Source of the DNA: Pseudolabrys sp.
GTDB lineage: Bacteria > Pseudomonadota > Alphaproteobacteria > Rhizobiales > Xanthobacteraceae
Reading direction: 5' to 3'
DNA length: 41,978 nucleotides
Assembly: GCA_019635575.1 (NCBI GenBank)
Contig: JAHBZF010000018.1
Location: 1 to 41,978 of the forward strand
The notes below the pieces were generated by a model. It had not been told where the DNA came from and ran no database searches. It saw nothing but the letters and a program-made list of their open reading frames with translations. The position numbers and the translations under genes were made by a program. Shown in pieces: positions 33,074 through 41,978 of this stretch; within the stretch, counting starts at the first letter, position 1; the number at the start of each line of letters is the position of its first letter.

Positions 33074-34239
33074 CGCATCGCCGTGCCGCTTACGACAACA
33101 TCGTCATCTGCGCGCCGGTGACGATCCCCTATCGTCGCTATTCCACGCACAGCGCGCATTGGTGGCTCGGCCGGTCACTGCATGAGCTGACCCGCACCGC
33201 CGGCATCAAGCCGAAGGATATCGATGGTCTCACGGTGTCGAGCTTCACCGTCGGCCCCGATACCGCGATCGGTCTGACCCAGCATTTCGGCCTGTCGCCG
33301 CGCTGGCTCGATCACATTCCGTTCGGCGGCGCGAGCGGCGTCGTGGCGCTGCGCCGTGCCGCGCGCGCGGTGCAGGCGGGAGACGCCGACATCGTCGCCT
33401 GTATCTCCGGCGACACCAACCACGTCGACTCGTTCCGCAAGACGCTGTCGACCTTTTCGCGGTTCGCCCAGGACGCTGTCTATCCCTACGGTTCCGGCGG
33501 TGCCAACTCTTCGTTCGCGCTTATTACCAAGCATTACATGAATCTCTACGGCGCGAAGCGTGAGGATTTCGGCAAGCTGTGTATCGCGCAACGCGACAAC
33601 GCGTTGTCGATCCCGTTCGCGATGATGAAGAAGAAACTGACGCTCGACGAATATATGTCGGCGCGGCCGATCGCTGATCCGGTGCATCTGTTTGATTGCG
33701 TCATGCCCTGTGCCGGCGCGGAAGCCGTACTGGTCTGCCGCGAGGACACCGCGAAATCGCTCGGTCTTCCCATGGTGCGCATGCTCGCCACCATCGAGCG
33801 GCACAATGCGTTCGGCGGCGACGTGATCCAGCATCGTGGCGGCTGGGAGGTGGACATCGGCGAGCTTTGGGCCATGGCCAGCATGAAGCCCTCCGATGTG
33901 AGTTTGGTGGAAACCTATGACGACTATCCGGTGATCGTCATGATGCAGTTCGAGGATCTCGGCTTCTGCAAGAAGGGCGAGGGGCCGGATTTCGTGCGCG
34001 GCCATACCTTCACCAATGACGGCACGTTCCCGCACAACACGTCGGGCGGTCAATTGTCGACCGGGCAGGCGGGCGCGGCCGGAGGGTTCCTGGGCCTGAC
34101 CGACGCGGTGCGGCAGCTCACCGACCGGCCGATCGGCACGGCAGTGGCGGATGCGCGGAGCGCTGTCATCTCCGGCTTCGGCATGATCAACTACGATCGC
34201 GGCCTGTCGTCGGCGGCCGCCGTGCTGGCGAGGGCCTGA
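33070..34239 (+). CDS. Thiolase-like protein lacking the catalytic Cys (lipid-transfer/Ltp2-like group)
   Basis: A 389-residue protein of the thiolase superfamily, SCP-x/lipid-transfer type. The nucleophile position (C-A-S-G in true thiolases) reads Gly87-Ala-Ser-Gly in IPFGGASGVVALRRA. The GHP motif near the C-terminus reads GQA (Gln333) in NTSGGQLSTGQAGAAGG. So neither the acyl-accepting Cys nor the His is present. ETYDDYPVIV (281-290) supplies tyrosines. Thiolase-like Ltp2 proteins use tyrosines and a DUF35 partner for retro-aldol cleavage of steroid side-chain CoA esters. The adjacent DUF35 gene makes the same chemistry plausible. The overlaps (ATGA before, TGATG after) suggest a complex. 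Specific function is inference. Confidence 0.88.
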   Translation: MTHRRAAYDNIVICAPVTIPYRRYSTHSAHWWLGRSLHELTRTAGIKPKDIDGLTVSSFTVGPDTAIGLTQHFGLSPRWLDHIPFGGASGVVALRRAARAVQAGDADIVACISGDTNHVDSFRKTLSTFSRFAQDAVYPYGSGGANSSFALITKHYMNLYGAKREDFGKLCIAQRDNALSIPFAMMKKKLTLDEYMSARPIADPVHLFDCVMPCAGAEAVLVCREDTAKSLGLPMVRMLATIERHNAFGGDVIQHRGGWEVDIGELWAMASMKPSDVSLVETYDDYPVIVMMQFEDLGFCKKGEGPDFVRGHTFTNDGTFPHNTSGGQLSTGQAGAAGGFLGLTDAVRQLTDRPIGTAVADARSAVISGFGMINYDRGLSSAAAVLARA

Positions 34240-35480
34240 TGACGACGCCGCTCACGCGCCCGAAACGCAAGAACCCGCTCAAGCGCACGCGCCTGCCGCT
34301 CAACCCGCAGGGCGTGCGCAGCCGCACCGCGCATGGTCTTACGGCGGCGGCGGCGGAAGGTCGCTTCGCGCTTCAGGTGTGCGAGGACTGCAAGACGGTG
34401 ATCTATCCGCCGCGCGACTGCTGTCCAAACTGCCTGTCCGCGCGGCTGCCGTTCCGCGATGTGCCGCGCGGCGGCATGCTGGTGGCGGAAACGACTATCC
34501 GCACCTCGACCGATCCCTATTTCCGCGAGCGCACGCCGTGGCGCGTCGGCAGCATCAAGCTCGATGCCGGGCCGGTGATCGTCGCGCATCTGCACGGCGA
34601 CACGGTGGAAGGTGCGCGCGTGCGGCTCGAATTCAAGCTCGACAAGAGCGGCGCGGCGGTGGCGCTCGCTCTGCCGGAACAGGACACGCCCCATATGGCC
34701 GACGACCCCCATCTGCGCGAGATGACCTGCGATCCGAAATTCCGCCGCGTGCTGATCACCGACGGTCGCACCGAGGTGGGGCAGGCGATGGCCAAGGCGT
34801 TCTCCGACGCCGGCGCCAACATTGTGTTCGTCGGCGTTGCCGATCAATGGAAACCGTTTCCGGGGATGGACAAGCTGCGACAGATCGAGCGCGTCGAGAT
34901 CGTGCCGCTTGACGTCACCGACACCGAATCCGTGACCGAGCAGGCGGAGCAGAACGGGTCGCGCATCGACATCATCGTCAACACGGCGGAGCATGTGCGT
35001 GCCGGTGGCATCGTCGACCGCCATGGTCTTACCGTGGCGCGCGAGGAGATCGACGTGCGCTATCTCGGCCTGATGCGGCTCGCGCAGGCATTCGGTCCGG
35101 TGATGCGCTTCCGCGGCGCCGACGGCGTCAATTCGGCGGCAGCGTTCGTTAACCTGCTGTCTGTGCATGCGCTGATGAACTGGCCGACCTATGGCGCCTA
35201 TTCGGCGGCCGAGGCAGCATGCCTGTCGGCGGCGCAATGTATGCGCGCCGAGTTGCGGCCGGGCGGCGTCAAGGTGCTCAACGTGTTCTTCGGCCCGCTG
35301 GAGACCGAATGGTTCCAGACCGTGCCGCCGCCGAAGGTGACGCCGGCCGCTCTGGCGAAGGCGGTGGTGCGCGGTTTGCAGCAGGGCATCGAGGATGTGT
35401 TCGTCGGCGATATCGCCGAGGACATCCGCGCGCGGCTCGCGGTCAATCCGAAAGCGCTCGAACGCGAAATGGCAGGTTAG
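34239..35480 (+). CDS. DUF35 zinc-ribbon/OB-fold domain fused to a degenerate SDR
   Basis: A 413-residue two-domain protein. Residues about 30-150 form a DUF35 domain with zinc ribbon Cys48-x2-Cys51 and Cys62-x2-Cys65 (VCEDCKTVIYPPRDCCPNC), then an OB-fold (GSIKLDAGPVIVAHLHGD). Residues about 165-413 are an SDR Rossmann domain. There the glycine motif reads TDGRTEVG (174-181), Ser308 is kept (FVNLLSVHAL), but the catalytic Tyr-x3-Lys reads Tyr321-S-A-A-Glu325. The missing Lys argues against normal dehydrogenase catalysis. DUF35 proteins dock on thiolase-like partners and bind acyl-CoA, and the upstream gene encodes such a partner. The SDR part may be structural, bind CoA, or shield an intermediate. 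Confidence 0.85.
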   Translation: MTTPLTRPKRKNPLKRTRLPLNPQGVRSRTAHGLTAAAAEGRFALQVCEDCKTVIYPPRDCCPNCLSARLPFRDVPRGGMLVAETTIRTSTDPYFRERTPWRVGSIKLDAGPVIVAHLHGDTVEGARVRLEFKLDKSGAAVALALPEQDTPHMADDPHLREMTCDPKFRRVLITDGRTEVGQAMAKAFSDAGANIVFVGVADQWKPFPGMDKLRQIERVEIVPLDVTDTESVTEQAEQNGSRIDIIVNTAEHVRAGGIVDRHGLTVAREEIDVRYLGLMRLAQAFGPVMRFRGADGVNSAAAFVNLLSVHALMNWPTYGAYSAAEAACLSAAQCMRAELRPGGVKVLNVFFGPLETEWFQTVPPPKVTPAALAKAVVRGLQQGIEDVFVGDIAEDIRARLAVNPKALEREMAG

Positions 35481-35488
35481 GAGAAATT

Positions 35489-36271
35489 ATGCCGACCGAT
35501 GTGCTTGCCTTCGCCCGCGATATCGCCGCCGGCGCCGTGCGCGTGATCGACCTCACGCAGACGCTGTCGCAGGACTTTCCGATCATCACGCTGCCGCCGG
35601 AGCTTGGTCAGTGCGCGCCGTTCCGCATCGAGGAAGTGTCGCGCTACGACGAGCGCGGACCGGCCTGGTACTGGAATAACATCTCGCTCGGTGAGCACAC
35701 CGGAACGCATTTCGATGCGCCGATCCACTGGATTTCCGGCAAGGATCTGCCGAACAATGCGGTCGATACCATCGATGTGCGCAAGTTCATTGCGCCGGCC
35801 GTGGTGGTCGATTGCTCGAAAGAATGCGCCGCCGATCCGGACTTCGCGCTGACGATTCCGTTCGTTGAAGCATGGGAGGCAAAGCACGGCAGGATTCCGC
35901 CGGGCCATTGGGTGCTGCTGCGCACCGACTGGTCGAAGCAGAGCTTCGCCGACTACGCCAATCTGCGCGATGACGGCGCGCATACGCCCGGCCCGGAGCC
36001 GAAAGTGGTCAAGTGGTTCGTCGAGGAGCGCGACGTGCACGGCTTCGGCACCGAGACGATCGGCACCGACTTTGGGCAGGGGCACCATTTCAATCCGCCG
36101 TTTCCGGCGCATTTCTACATGCACGGCAAGGGCCGGTTCGGCCTGCAATGCCTGACGAATCTCGATCTGCTGCCGCCGAAAGGCGCGGTGATCGTCGCCG
36201 CGCCGCTGAAGATCAAGCAGGGCTCGGGTAGCCCGCTGCGCGTGCTTGCTTTGGTGTCGGGGGAGAAATGA
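35489..36271 (+). CDS. Cyclase-family metal hydrolase (kynurenine formamidase-like fold)
   Basis: A 260-residue enzyme with the family metal motif H-x-G-T-H-x-D-x-P-x-H as His70-Thr-Gly72-Thr-His74-Phe-Asp76-Ala-Pro78-Ile-His80. Also present are the opening VIDLTQTLSQDFP and GHWVLLRTDWSK. The family includes kynurenine formamidase and isatin hydrolase, which open amide or lactam bonds, and many of unknown substrate. GGAG lies before ATG 35489. It may open a lactone or amide made after ring oxidation. The next gene overlaps by four bases. Confidence 0.88.
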   Translation: MPTDVLAFARDIAAGAVRVIDLTQTLSQDFPIITLPPELGQCAPFRIEEVSRYDERGPAWYWNNISLGEHTGTHFDAPIHWISGKDLPNNAVDTIDVRKFIAPAVVVDCSKECAADPDFALTIPFVEAWEAKHGRIPPGHWVLLRTDWSKQSFADYANLRDDGAHTPGPEPKVVKWFVEERDVHGFGTETIGTDFGQGHHFNPPFPAHFYMHGKGRFGLQCLTNLDLLPPKGAVIVAAPLKIKQGSGSPLRVLALVSGEK

Positions 36272-36996
36272 CCCAGCCTGTCGCGATCGTCACTGGCGGC
36301 TCGACCGGCATCGGCGCGGAACTGTGCCGGCAGATGCTGGAGCGCGGCTACGAGGTGATCTCGCTGGCGCGGCGCAAGCCGCCGATCAGCGACGCGCACC
36401 TGCATGCGATGGAAGTCGATCTGTTCGACAATGCCGCGACGGCGCAGGCGATGCGCGAGATCGCGACGCAGTATCAGGTGACGCATTTCATCCATAACGC
36501 CGGGCTGATCCGCCCGGCCTTGCTGCCCGACGTGACGCAGGATGATCTCGCGGCGGTGACGCAACTGCATCTCGGTGCGGCGCTGACCATCATGCAGGCG
36601 GTGCTGCCGGGCATGCGGCAGCACCATTTCGGCCGCGTCGTGCTGCTGTCGTCGCGCGGCGCGCTTGGCCTTCAGACACGCTCGGTTTACTCCGCGACCA
36701 AGGCGGGGATGATCGGCATGGCACGCACCTGGGCGCTGGAAACGGCGGCCGACGGCATCACCGTCAACGTGGTGGCGCCGGGGCCGATCGCCGACACCGA
36801 GATGTTCCGCAGCGTCATTCCAGCGGAGAGCGAGCGCGAGAAGGCGCTGGCGGCGCAGATCCCGGTGAAGCGGCTTGGCCGCAGCGATGACGTGGCGCGC
36901 GCGGTGCTGTTCTTCTGCGATGCGGAGAACGGCTTCGTCACTGGGCAGACACTGTATGTTTGCGGCGGTGCCAGCGTCGGCACGCTGACGATTTAG
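36268..36996 (+). CDS. Short-chain dehydrogenase/reductase (intact active site)
   Basis: A 242-residue classical SDR. The cofactor motif is VTGGSTGIG (T9-G16), the N-A-G motif reads HNAG, and the catalytic triad is Ser129 (LLSSRGA) with Tyr141 and Lys145 (YSATK). It ends the eight-gene operon. Unlike the SDR half of the DUF35 fusion, it keeps all catalytic residues and should reduce or oxidise a hydroxyl/keto intermediate such as a cis-diol or 3-hydroxyacyl compound. Dihydrodiol dehydrogenation after the Rieske oxygenase is an attractive role but unproven. Confidence 0.92.
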   Translation: MTQPVAIVTGGSTGIGAELCRQMLERGYEVISLARRKPPISDAHLHAMEVDLFDNAATAQAMREIATQYQVTHFIHNAGLIRPALLPDVTQDDLAAVTQLHLGAALTIMQAVLPGMRQHHFGRVVLLSSRGALGLQTRSVYSATKAGMIGMARTWALETAADGITVNVVAPGPIADTEMFRSVIPAESEREKALAAQIPVKRLGRSDDVARAVLFFCDAENGFVTGQTLYVCGGASVGTLTI

Positions 36997-37002
36997 CATG
37001 AG

Positions 37003-37113
37003 CCTTATGGTGAGGAGCATCGCATCAGCGATGCGTCTCGAACCATGAGACGGAGAACGGGGCCGCCTCGTCCTTCGAGACGGCCGCTCTGCGGCCTCCT
37101 CAGGATGAGGCGG
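37003..37113. repeat. Intergenic palindromic repeat
   Basis: Two related 51-bp blocks, 37003-37053 and 37063-37113, are imperfect inverted copies of each other. Each has a GAGGAG...CGTCTCGAA pattern (or its complement) with its own inner hairpin, for example GCATCGCatcaGCGATGC at 37018-37034. The whole can fold as one long cruciform. Elements of this wording recur between genes in Bradyrhizobium-like genomes (from memory). It separates convergent operons and may act as a bidirectional terminator. Confidence 0.75.
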
Positions 37114-37122
37114 ATAACTCGC

Positions 37123-37989
37123 TCAATGCTTCGGCGCGATGCCCGCCGCGCGCTCTGCCGACGCCGCGGTGTTGGCGAGCAGCATGGTCACCGTCATCGG
37201 CCCGACGCCGCCCGGCACCGGCGTGATATACGACACTTTCGGCAGCAAGCCCTCGAAGTCGGCGTCGCCGACGAGTTTGCCGTTCGGCAGGCGGTTGATG
37301 CCGACATCGATCACCACCGCGCCGGTCTTCACCATCTGCGGCAGGATCAGGTTCGGGTGGCCAGCGGCGACCACCAGAATGTCGGCGAGGATGGTGAACT
37401 GCGCAAGGTCGCGCGTCTTGGCATGGCAGATGCACACGGTGGCGTCACGCTGCATCAACATCAGCGCCATCGGCTTGCCGACGATGTTGCTGGCGCCAAC
37501 CACGACGACATTCTTGCCTTCGATCTCGATACCTTCGTGCTCCAGCAGCTTGACGACGCCATAAGGTGTGCACGGCGGAAACACGGTGTCGCCGACGACG
37601 AGGCCGCCGACATTGTAGAGATGGAAGCCATCCACATCCTTGTCGGCCGAAATGGTCTGCAGCACCTCGGAGATGGAGAACTGCGGCGGTAGCGGCAGTT
37701 GCACCAGGATGCCGTGGGTGTCGGCGCGGGCGTTGAGTTCGGCGATCAGGTCGAGCACCTGCTGCGGCGAGGCGTCGGCCGGAAAATCGTAGCGGAACGA
37801 CTGGATGCCGACCTCCGCGCAAGCGCGGATCTTGTTGCGCACATAGACGGCGGAAGCCGGATTGGCGCCGACCATGATGACGGCGAGGCCGGGCGTCACG
37901 CCGCGCTGTTTCAGGACGTCCACACGTTGCCTGATTTCTGCCCGCATCGCGGCAGAAACGGCAACACCATTGATGATTTTGGCGGTCAT
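37123..37989 (-). CDS. folD: Bifunctional methylenetetrahydrofolate dehydrogenase/cyclohydrolase
   Basis: A 288-residue FolD, the normal length. It oxidises 5,10-methylene-THF to 10-formyl-THF in two steps with NADP. The catalytic Tyr49-x3-Lys53 lies in AVYVRNKIRACAEVGI. The conserved signatures are GILVQLPLPPQF and PYGVVKLLEHEGIEIEGKNV followed by VVVGASNIVGKPMA. The start ATG 37989 gives the usual MTAKIINGVAVS beginning; TTG 38010 is an alternative with no better ribosome site. It sits alone downstream of a CoA-transferase gene on the same strand. Confidence 0.97.
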   Translation of the reverse strand: MTAKIINGVAVSAAMRAEIRQRVDVLKQRGVTPGLAVIMVGANPASAVYVRNKIRACAEVGIQSFRYDFPADASPQQVLDLIAELNARADTHGILVQLPLPPQFSISEVLQTISADKDVDGFHLYNVGGLVVGDTVFPPCTPYGVVKLLEHEGIEIEGKNVVVVGASNIVGKPMALMLMQRDATVCICHAKTRDLAQFTILADILVVAAGHPNLILPQMVKTGAVVIDVGINRLPNGKLVGDADFEGLLPKVSYITPVPGGVGPMTVTMLLANTAASAERAAGIAPKH

Positions 37990-38096
37990 TGGCTTGGTCG
38001 GATGCCGCAACTTGGCGTTGCGGCAGGGTCAGGCGAAAGAAGGTGCGGTCTCTTACACCCGCGTCGGTGCGTGGGGAACCCCCGACGAAGGGTCAC

Positions 38097-39242
38097 CTAA
38101 TCCGGTGCGAATTCCTTACGCAGTTTGCCCGTATGTTCGCCCAGGGCCGGCACGGGTCCGAAGGTGGGCGGCGTGTGGTCGATCAGCGCGCCCGGCGCCA
38201 GATAGCGCACCGGGCCGGTGGGCGTGTCGACCTCGACATAGCGGTTCTGCGGGTGCTTCACCACGTCATCCATGGTGCTGACGCGGCCATAGGCGATGCG
38301 CGCCTGCTCCAGCCGCTGCACCACGGTCTCGCGCGGCTGCGTACCGAAGGCGGCAAGGATGATCGCATCGAGGGCGGCGCGGTTGGCGACGCGCAGCGAA
38401 TTGTTGGTGAAGCGCGGATCGGTGGCGACGCCGGCGTCGCCCAAAACATCGGCGCAGAGCGCGGCCCATTCGCGCTCGTTCTGGATCGAGATCAGCACCG
38501 CCTTGCCGTCGCCGCAGGCGTAGGCGCCGTAGGGCGCGATGGTCGGGTGGTTGAGGCCGGCGCGGGCCGGGACCTTGCCGCCGTAAGCGAATTGCAGATA
38601 CGGCACGTTCATCCAGTCGGCCAGCGCATGATAGAGCGATACGGCGATGTGGCGGCCGACGCCGCTCTGTTGCCGCGCATAGAGTGCCTGCAGCACCGCC
38701 TGCAGCGCGGTCATGCCGGCGGCGATGTCGCACACCGAGACGCCGACGCGCGCCGAGCCGTGCTCGTTGCCTGTGATCGAGGAGAGGCCACTCTCCGCCT
38801 GCACCAGCAGATCGTAGGCTTTCAATTCGCGGAACGGCCCTTCGTCGCCGTAGCCGGAGATCGAGCAGGTGATGAGGCGGGGATATTTCTTGCGCAGGTC
38901 ATCGGCGCCGAAGCCGAGCCGCTCGACCGCGCCGGGTGCGAGGTTCTGGATGAACACGTCGGCTTTGGCGACCATCGCCGCGAGCACCGCGACGTCGTCC
39001 GGCTTTTTCAGATCGAGGCAGACGGACTCTTTGCCGCGATTGAGCCAGACGAAATACGCGCTCTCGCCGTGGACCAGGGTATCGTAGCCACGGGCGAAGT
39101 CGCCTTCCGGACGCTCCACCTTGATGACGCGCGCGCCGGCGTCCGCCAGACGGCCGGAGAGATAAGGGGCCGCGACCGCCTGTTCGATCGAAACAACGAG
39201 GATGCCGTCGAGATCGCGTTGCATACCGGGATGAGGGTTCAC
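38097..39242 (-). CDS. CaiB/BaiF-family CoA-transferase
   Basis: A 381-residue class III CoA-transferase that moves CoA between carboxylic acids through an aspartyl-CoA intermediate. Typical segments are LDGILVVSIEQAVAAPYLSG, GARVIKVERPEGDFARGYD, NRGKESVCLDLKKPDDVAVL, NLAPGAVERLGFGADDLRKK and LLVQAESGLSSITGNEHGSA. The Asp nucleophile probably lies in VSVCDIAAGMTAL or just before it. I choose GTG 39242 because GGAG, the last bases of the upstream hairpin, is six bases away. ATG 39248 and 39245 touch that hairpin directly. The substrate is unknown. A second family member begins at 41509 on the other strand. Confidence 0.9.
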   Translation of the reverse strand: MNPHPGMQRDLDGILVVSIEQAVAAPYLSGRLADAGARVIKVERPEGDFARGYDTLVHGESAYFVWLNRGKESVCLDLKKPDDVAVLAAMVAKADVFIQNLAPGAVERLGFGADDLRKKYPRLITCSISGYGDEGPFRELKAYDLLVQAESGLSSITGNEHGSARVGVSVCDIAAGMTALQAVLQALYARQQSGVGRHIAVSLYHALADWMNVPYLQFAYGGKVPARAGLNHPTIAPYGAYACGDGKAVLISIQNEREWAALCADVLGDAGVATDPRFTNNSLRVANRAALDAIILAAFGTQPRETVVQRLEQARIAYGRVSTMDDVVKHPQNRYVEVDTPTGPVRYLAPGALIDHTPPTFGPVPALGEHTGKLRKEFAPD

Positions 39243-39248
39243 CATCAT

Positions 39249-39274
39249 CTCCGGCGCGTGATCGCGCCGGAGTC
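39249..39274 (+). terminator. Hairpin with T-run abutting the CoA-transferase start
   Basis: CTCCGGCGCG and CGCGCCGGAG form a perfect 10-bp stem with a TGAT loop, followed on the plus strand by TCTTTTT. It resembles the phoH terminator but no plus-strand gene ends here. On the minus strand it lies between infA and the CoA-transferase and contains the latter's ribosome site. There it could block translation or separate the two genes. Confidence 0.6.
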
Positions 39275-39308
39275 TTTTTCCTTCAACGGGGTTGTGCGTG
39301 ACTGCCGC

Positions 39309-39593
39309 TTAACGGCGGCTGCCGCCGCGGAAATTCGGCTTGCGCTGCGCGCCGCCGGCCGGCGGCGGTGCATCGCCCTTGTGACGGAAGCTGATGCGAC
39401 CGCGCCCGAGGTCGTAGGGCGACATCTCGACGATCACGCGATCGCCGACGCCGGTGCGGATGCGGAATTTGCGCATCTTGCCGGCGGTGTAGGCGAGCAC
39501 GTTGTGCTGATTATCGAGCAGCACGCGGAAGTTTCCGTCCGGAAGCACTTCCGTCACCGTGCCGTCGAATTCGAGCATTTCTTCCTTGGCCAT
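39309..39593 (-). CDS. infA: Translation initiation factor IF-1
   Basis: A 94-residue S1-fold protein that binds the ribosomal A site during initiation. The core is [60 protein letters not shown] and [12 protein letters not shown]. It has a basic C-terminal extension of about 20 residues (ending PNFRGGSRR) compared with the usual 72-residue IF-1. Some alphaproteobacteria carry two infA genes and the second has such a tail; this may be that copy. GGGGAGACAGG precedes the ATG. It follows the helicase gene by 22 bases on the same strand and is probably co-transcribed, as in a cold-shock unit. Confidence 0.95.
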   Translation of the reverse strand: MAKEEMLEFDGTVTEVLPDGNFRVLLDNQHNVLAYTAGKMRKFRIRTGVGDRVIVEMSPYDLGRGRISFRHKGDAPPPAGGAQRKPNFRGGSRR

Positions 39594-39615
39594 CAGTCCT
39601 GTCTCCCCGTTTTAT

Positions 39616-41127
<1,512 letters not shown>

Positions 41128-41154
41128 ACGTTCTCTTTCTATGCAGCGACGCAT

Positions 41155-41508
41155 CCGTTCGCGGGATTGCGACGGAGGGGCCGCGGGTTCAAGACATCCC
41201 CGCGTGGCCTGGGCTGTCGGCTGTTCGAGAGTAGAGGGATGGGCGGGGCGAAAACCGTCAGGGTTTCGTGCACGCGGCCCGCAAGATCCGATGGCCGGAT
41301 CATCATCCGCGCCGCTGATATGGCAGGGAAGTGGTGTTTTTGCAAGCTGCGGCCAGCAGCCGGAGCCGTAAAAGCGGCGGAACACCCTGACATAATGAAT
41401 GAAATCCGCCCAGACCTGCGATCCGCCCGGTAGACAAGAGGGGGGCGGATACGGGAAGGTTTCCCGTTCCCGCCCGCCTTTGCCTCCGCCGCGATACCGA
41501 GAGATTCG
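41155..41508. other. Intergenic region between helicase and CoA-transferase genes
   Basis: About 354 bp between divergent starts. It holds the helicase's long 5' leader on the minus strand and the promoter of the plus-strand CoA-transferase. AT-rich bases at 41394-41404 (ATAATGAATGA) may be part of a promoter, but no clear -35/-10 pair was found. No supported gene or long repeat was seen. Confidence 0.4.
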
Positions 41509-41978
41509 ATGGCTGTTCCGTCTTCTGCTCCCTCCCGAGCCCTGTCCCGCTTCACGGTCCTCGACCTCACCCGCGTCCGGTCCGGCCCGACGGCAGTGCG
41601 GCAGCTCGCCGACTGGGGCGCGCGGGTCATCAAGATCGAGACGCCGGCGCATCTCGCTGAGGGTGAGGGCATGGGCGGGCCGCGCGAGAACTCGGATTTC
41701 CAGAACCTCCAGCGCAACAAGCGCGGCATCGCCCTCGACCTGAAGTCGCCGCAAGGCATCGCCGCGTTCCGCCGGCTCGCTGCCAAGGCGGACGTGGTGG
41801 TCGAGAACTTCCGACCCGATGTGAAGACCCGGCTCGGCATCGACTACGAGTCGTTGAAGCGCCTCAACAAGGGCATCGTGCTGGCGAGCATTTCCGGCTT
41901 CGGTCAGGACGGGCCCTATGCCAAGCGGCCGGGCTTCGACCAGATCGCGCAGGGCATGGGCGGGCTGATGTCGATCAC
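41509..41978 (+). CDS. CaiB/BaiF-family CoA-transferase (5' part, cut by window edge)
   Basis: The first 156 codons of a class III CoA-transferase, open to the last base of the window. Visible family segments are FTVLDLTRVRSGPTAVRQLA, DWGARVIKIETPAH, NLQRNKRGIALDLKSPQGIA, VVVENFRPDVKTRLGIDYES and LASISGFGQDGPYAKRPGFD, ending QIAQGMGGLMSIT. The Asp nucleophile is expected just beyond the edge. ATG 41509 is preceded by GAGAGATTCG, a weak ribosome site. It is divergent from the helicase. The wording is nearer to formyl-CoA/oxalate or succinyl-CoA-dependent members than the copy at 38097, but the substrate cannot be told. Confidence 0.93.
   Translation, partial: MAVPSSAPSRALSRFTVLDLTRVRSGPTAVRQLADWGARVIKIETPAHLAEGEGMGGPRENSDFQNLQRNKRGIALDLKSPQGIAAFRRLAAKADVVVENFRPDVKTRLGIDYESLKRLNKGIVLASISGFGQDGPYAKRPGFDQIAQGMGGLMSI

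Noticed and set aside
41128-41754. N-terminal extension of the helicase to 712 residues
   Set aside because: The extra part overlaps the start of the divergent CoA-transferase on the opposite strand and lacks helicase features; family members begin at TSFxEFGL.

Overview
This window looks like the chromosome of a GC-rich alphaproteobacterium of the order Hyphomicrobiales, probably near Bradyrhizobium, Rhodopseudomonas or Pseudolabrys. The signs are high GC in all codon positions, many overlapping ATGA/TGATG gene junctions, abundant TctC/Bug-type solute receptors, and a palindromic intergenic repeat at 37003-37113 of the kind common in that group. Family calls come from reading the translated sequence; no database search was possible.

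Layout. 18-902: a beta-keto acid cleavage enzyme on the minus strand. 965-1123: a structured RNA element ending in a strong terminator, then a PhoH-like ATPase. 2155-3886: a MarR regulator with tandem operator boxes and a Bcr/CflA-type MFS exporter. 3942-8178: a GntR regulator and an NTF2-like protein, divergent from the two subunits of an aconitase X enzyme and a Bug receptor. 8185-12402: a 4.2 kb accessory-looking segment lying between fragments of a tRNA-Arg and the intact tRNA-Arg(CCT). It carries a membrane protein/membrane-fusion protein pair, an acetyltransferase, DoxX and a cysteine hydrolase. 12449-16103: a LysR regulator divergent from a Bug receptor and a cytoplasmic sulfatase.

16.1-37.0 kb is the metabolic core. 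Three transcription units meet here. A NitT/TauT-type ABC importer (16226-19577) runs on the plus strand. A branched-chain-type ABC importer followed by an acyl-CoA ligase, an opine-dehydrogenase-like protein and a 3-hydroxyacyl-CoA dehydrogenase (28102 down to 19580) runs on the minus strand. A plus-strand operon (28626-36996) encodes a Rieske ring-hydroxylating oxygenase (reductase, alpha, beta), a second acyl-CoA ligase, a thiolase-like protein without the catalytic Cys, a DUF35-SDR fusion with a degenerate SDR active site, a cyclase-family hydrolase and an intact SDR. Two of the promoter regions share an almost identical AT-rich dyad and the third has a diverged version, so the importers and catabolic genes probably form one regulon. 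I read this as uptake, ring oxidation, CoA activation and chain or ring-fragment degradation of an aromatic acid. The substrate cannot be named from the sequence.

37.1-41.98 kb returns to housekeeping and CoA chemistry: folD, a CaiB/BaiF CoA-transferase, infA and an RhlE-type DEAD-box helicase on the minus strand, then the start of a second CaiB/BaiF CoA-transferase that runs off the right edge.

The most interesting points are the shared promoter motif, the Cys-less thiolase paired with a DUF35-SDR fusion, a 25-codon leader ORF coupled to livH, the structured RNA before phoH, and the tRNA-Arg-bounded segment.
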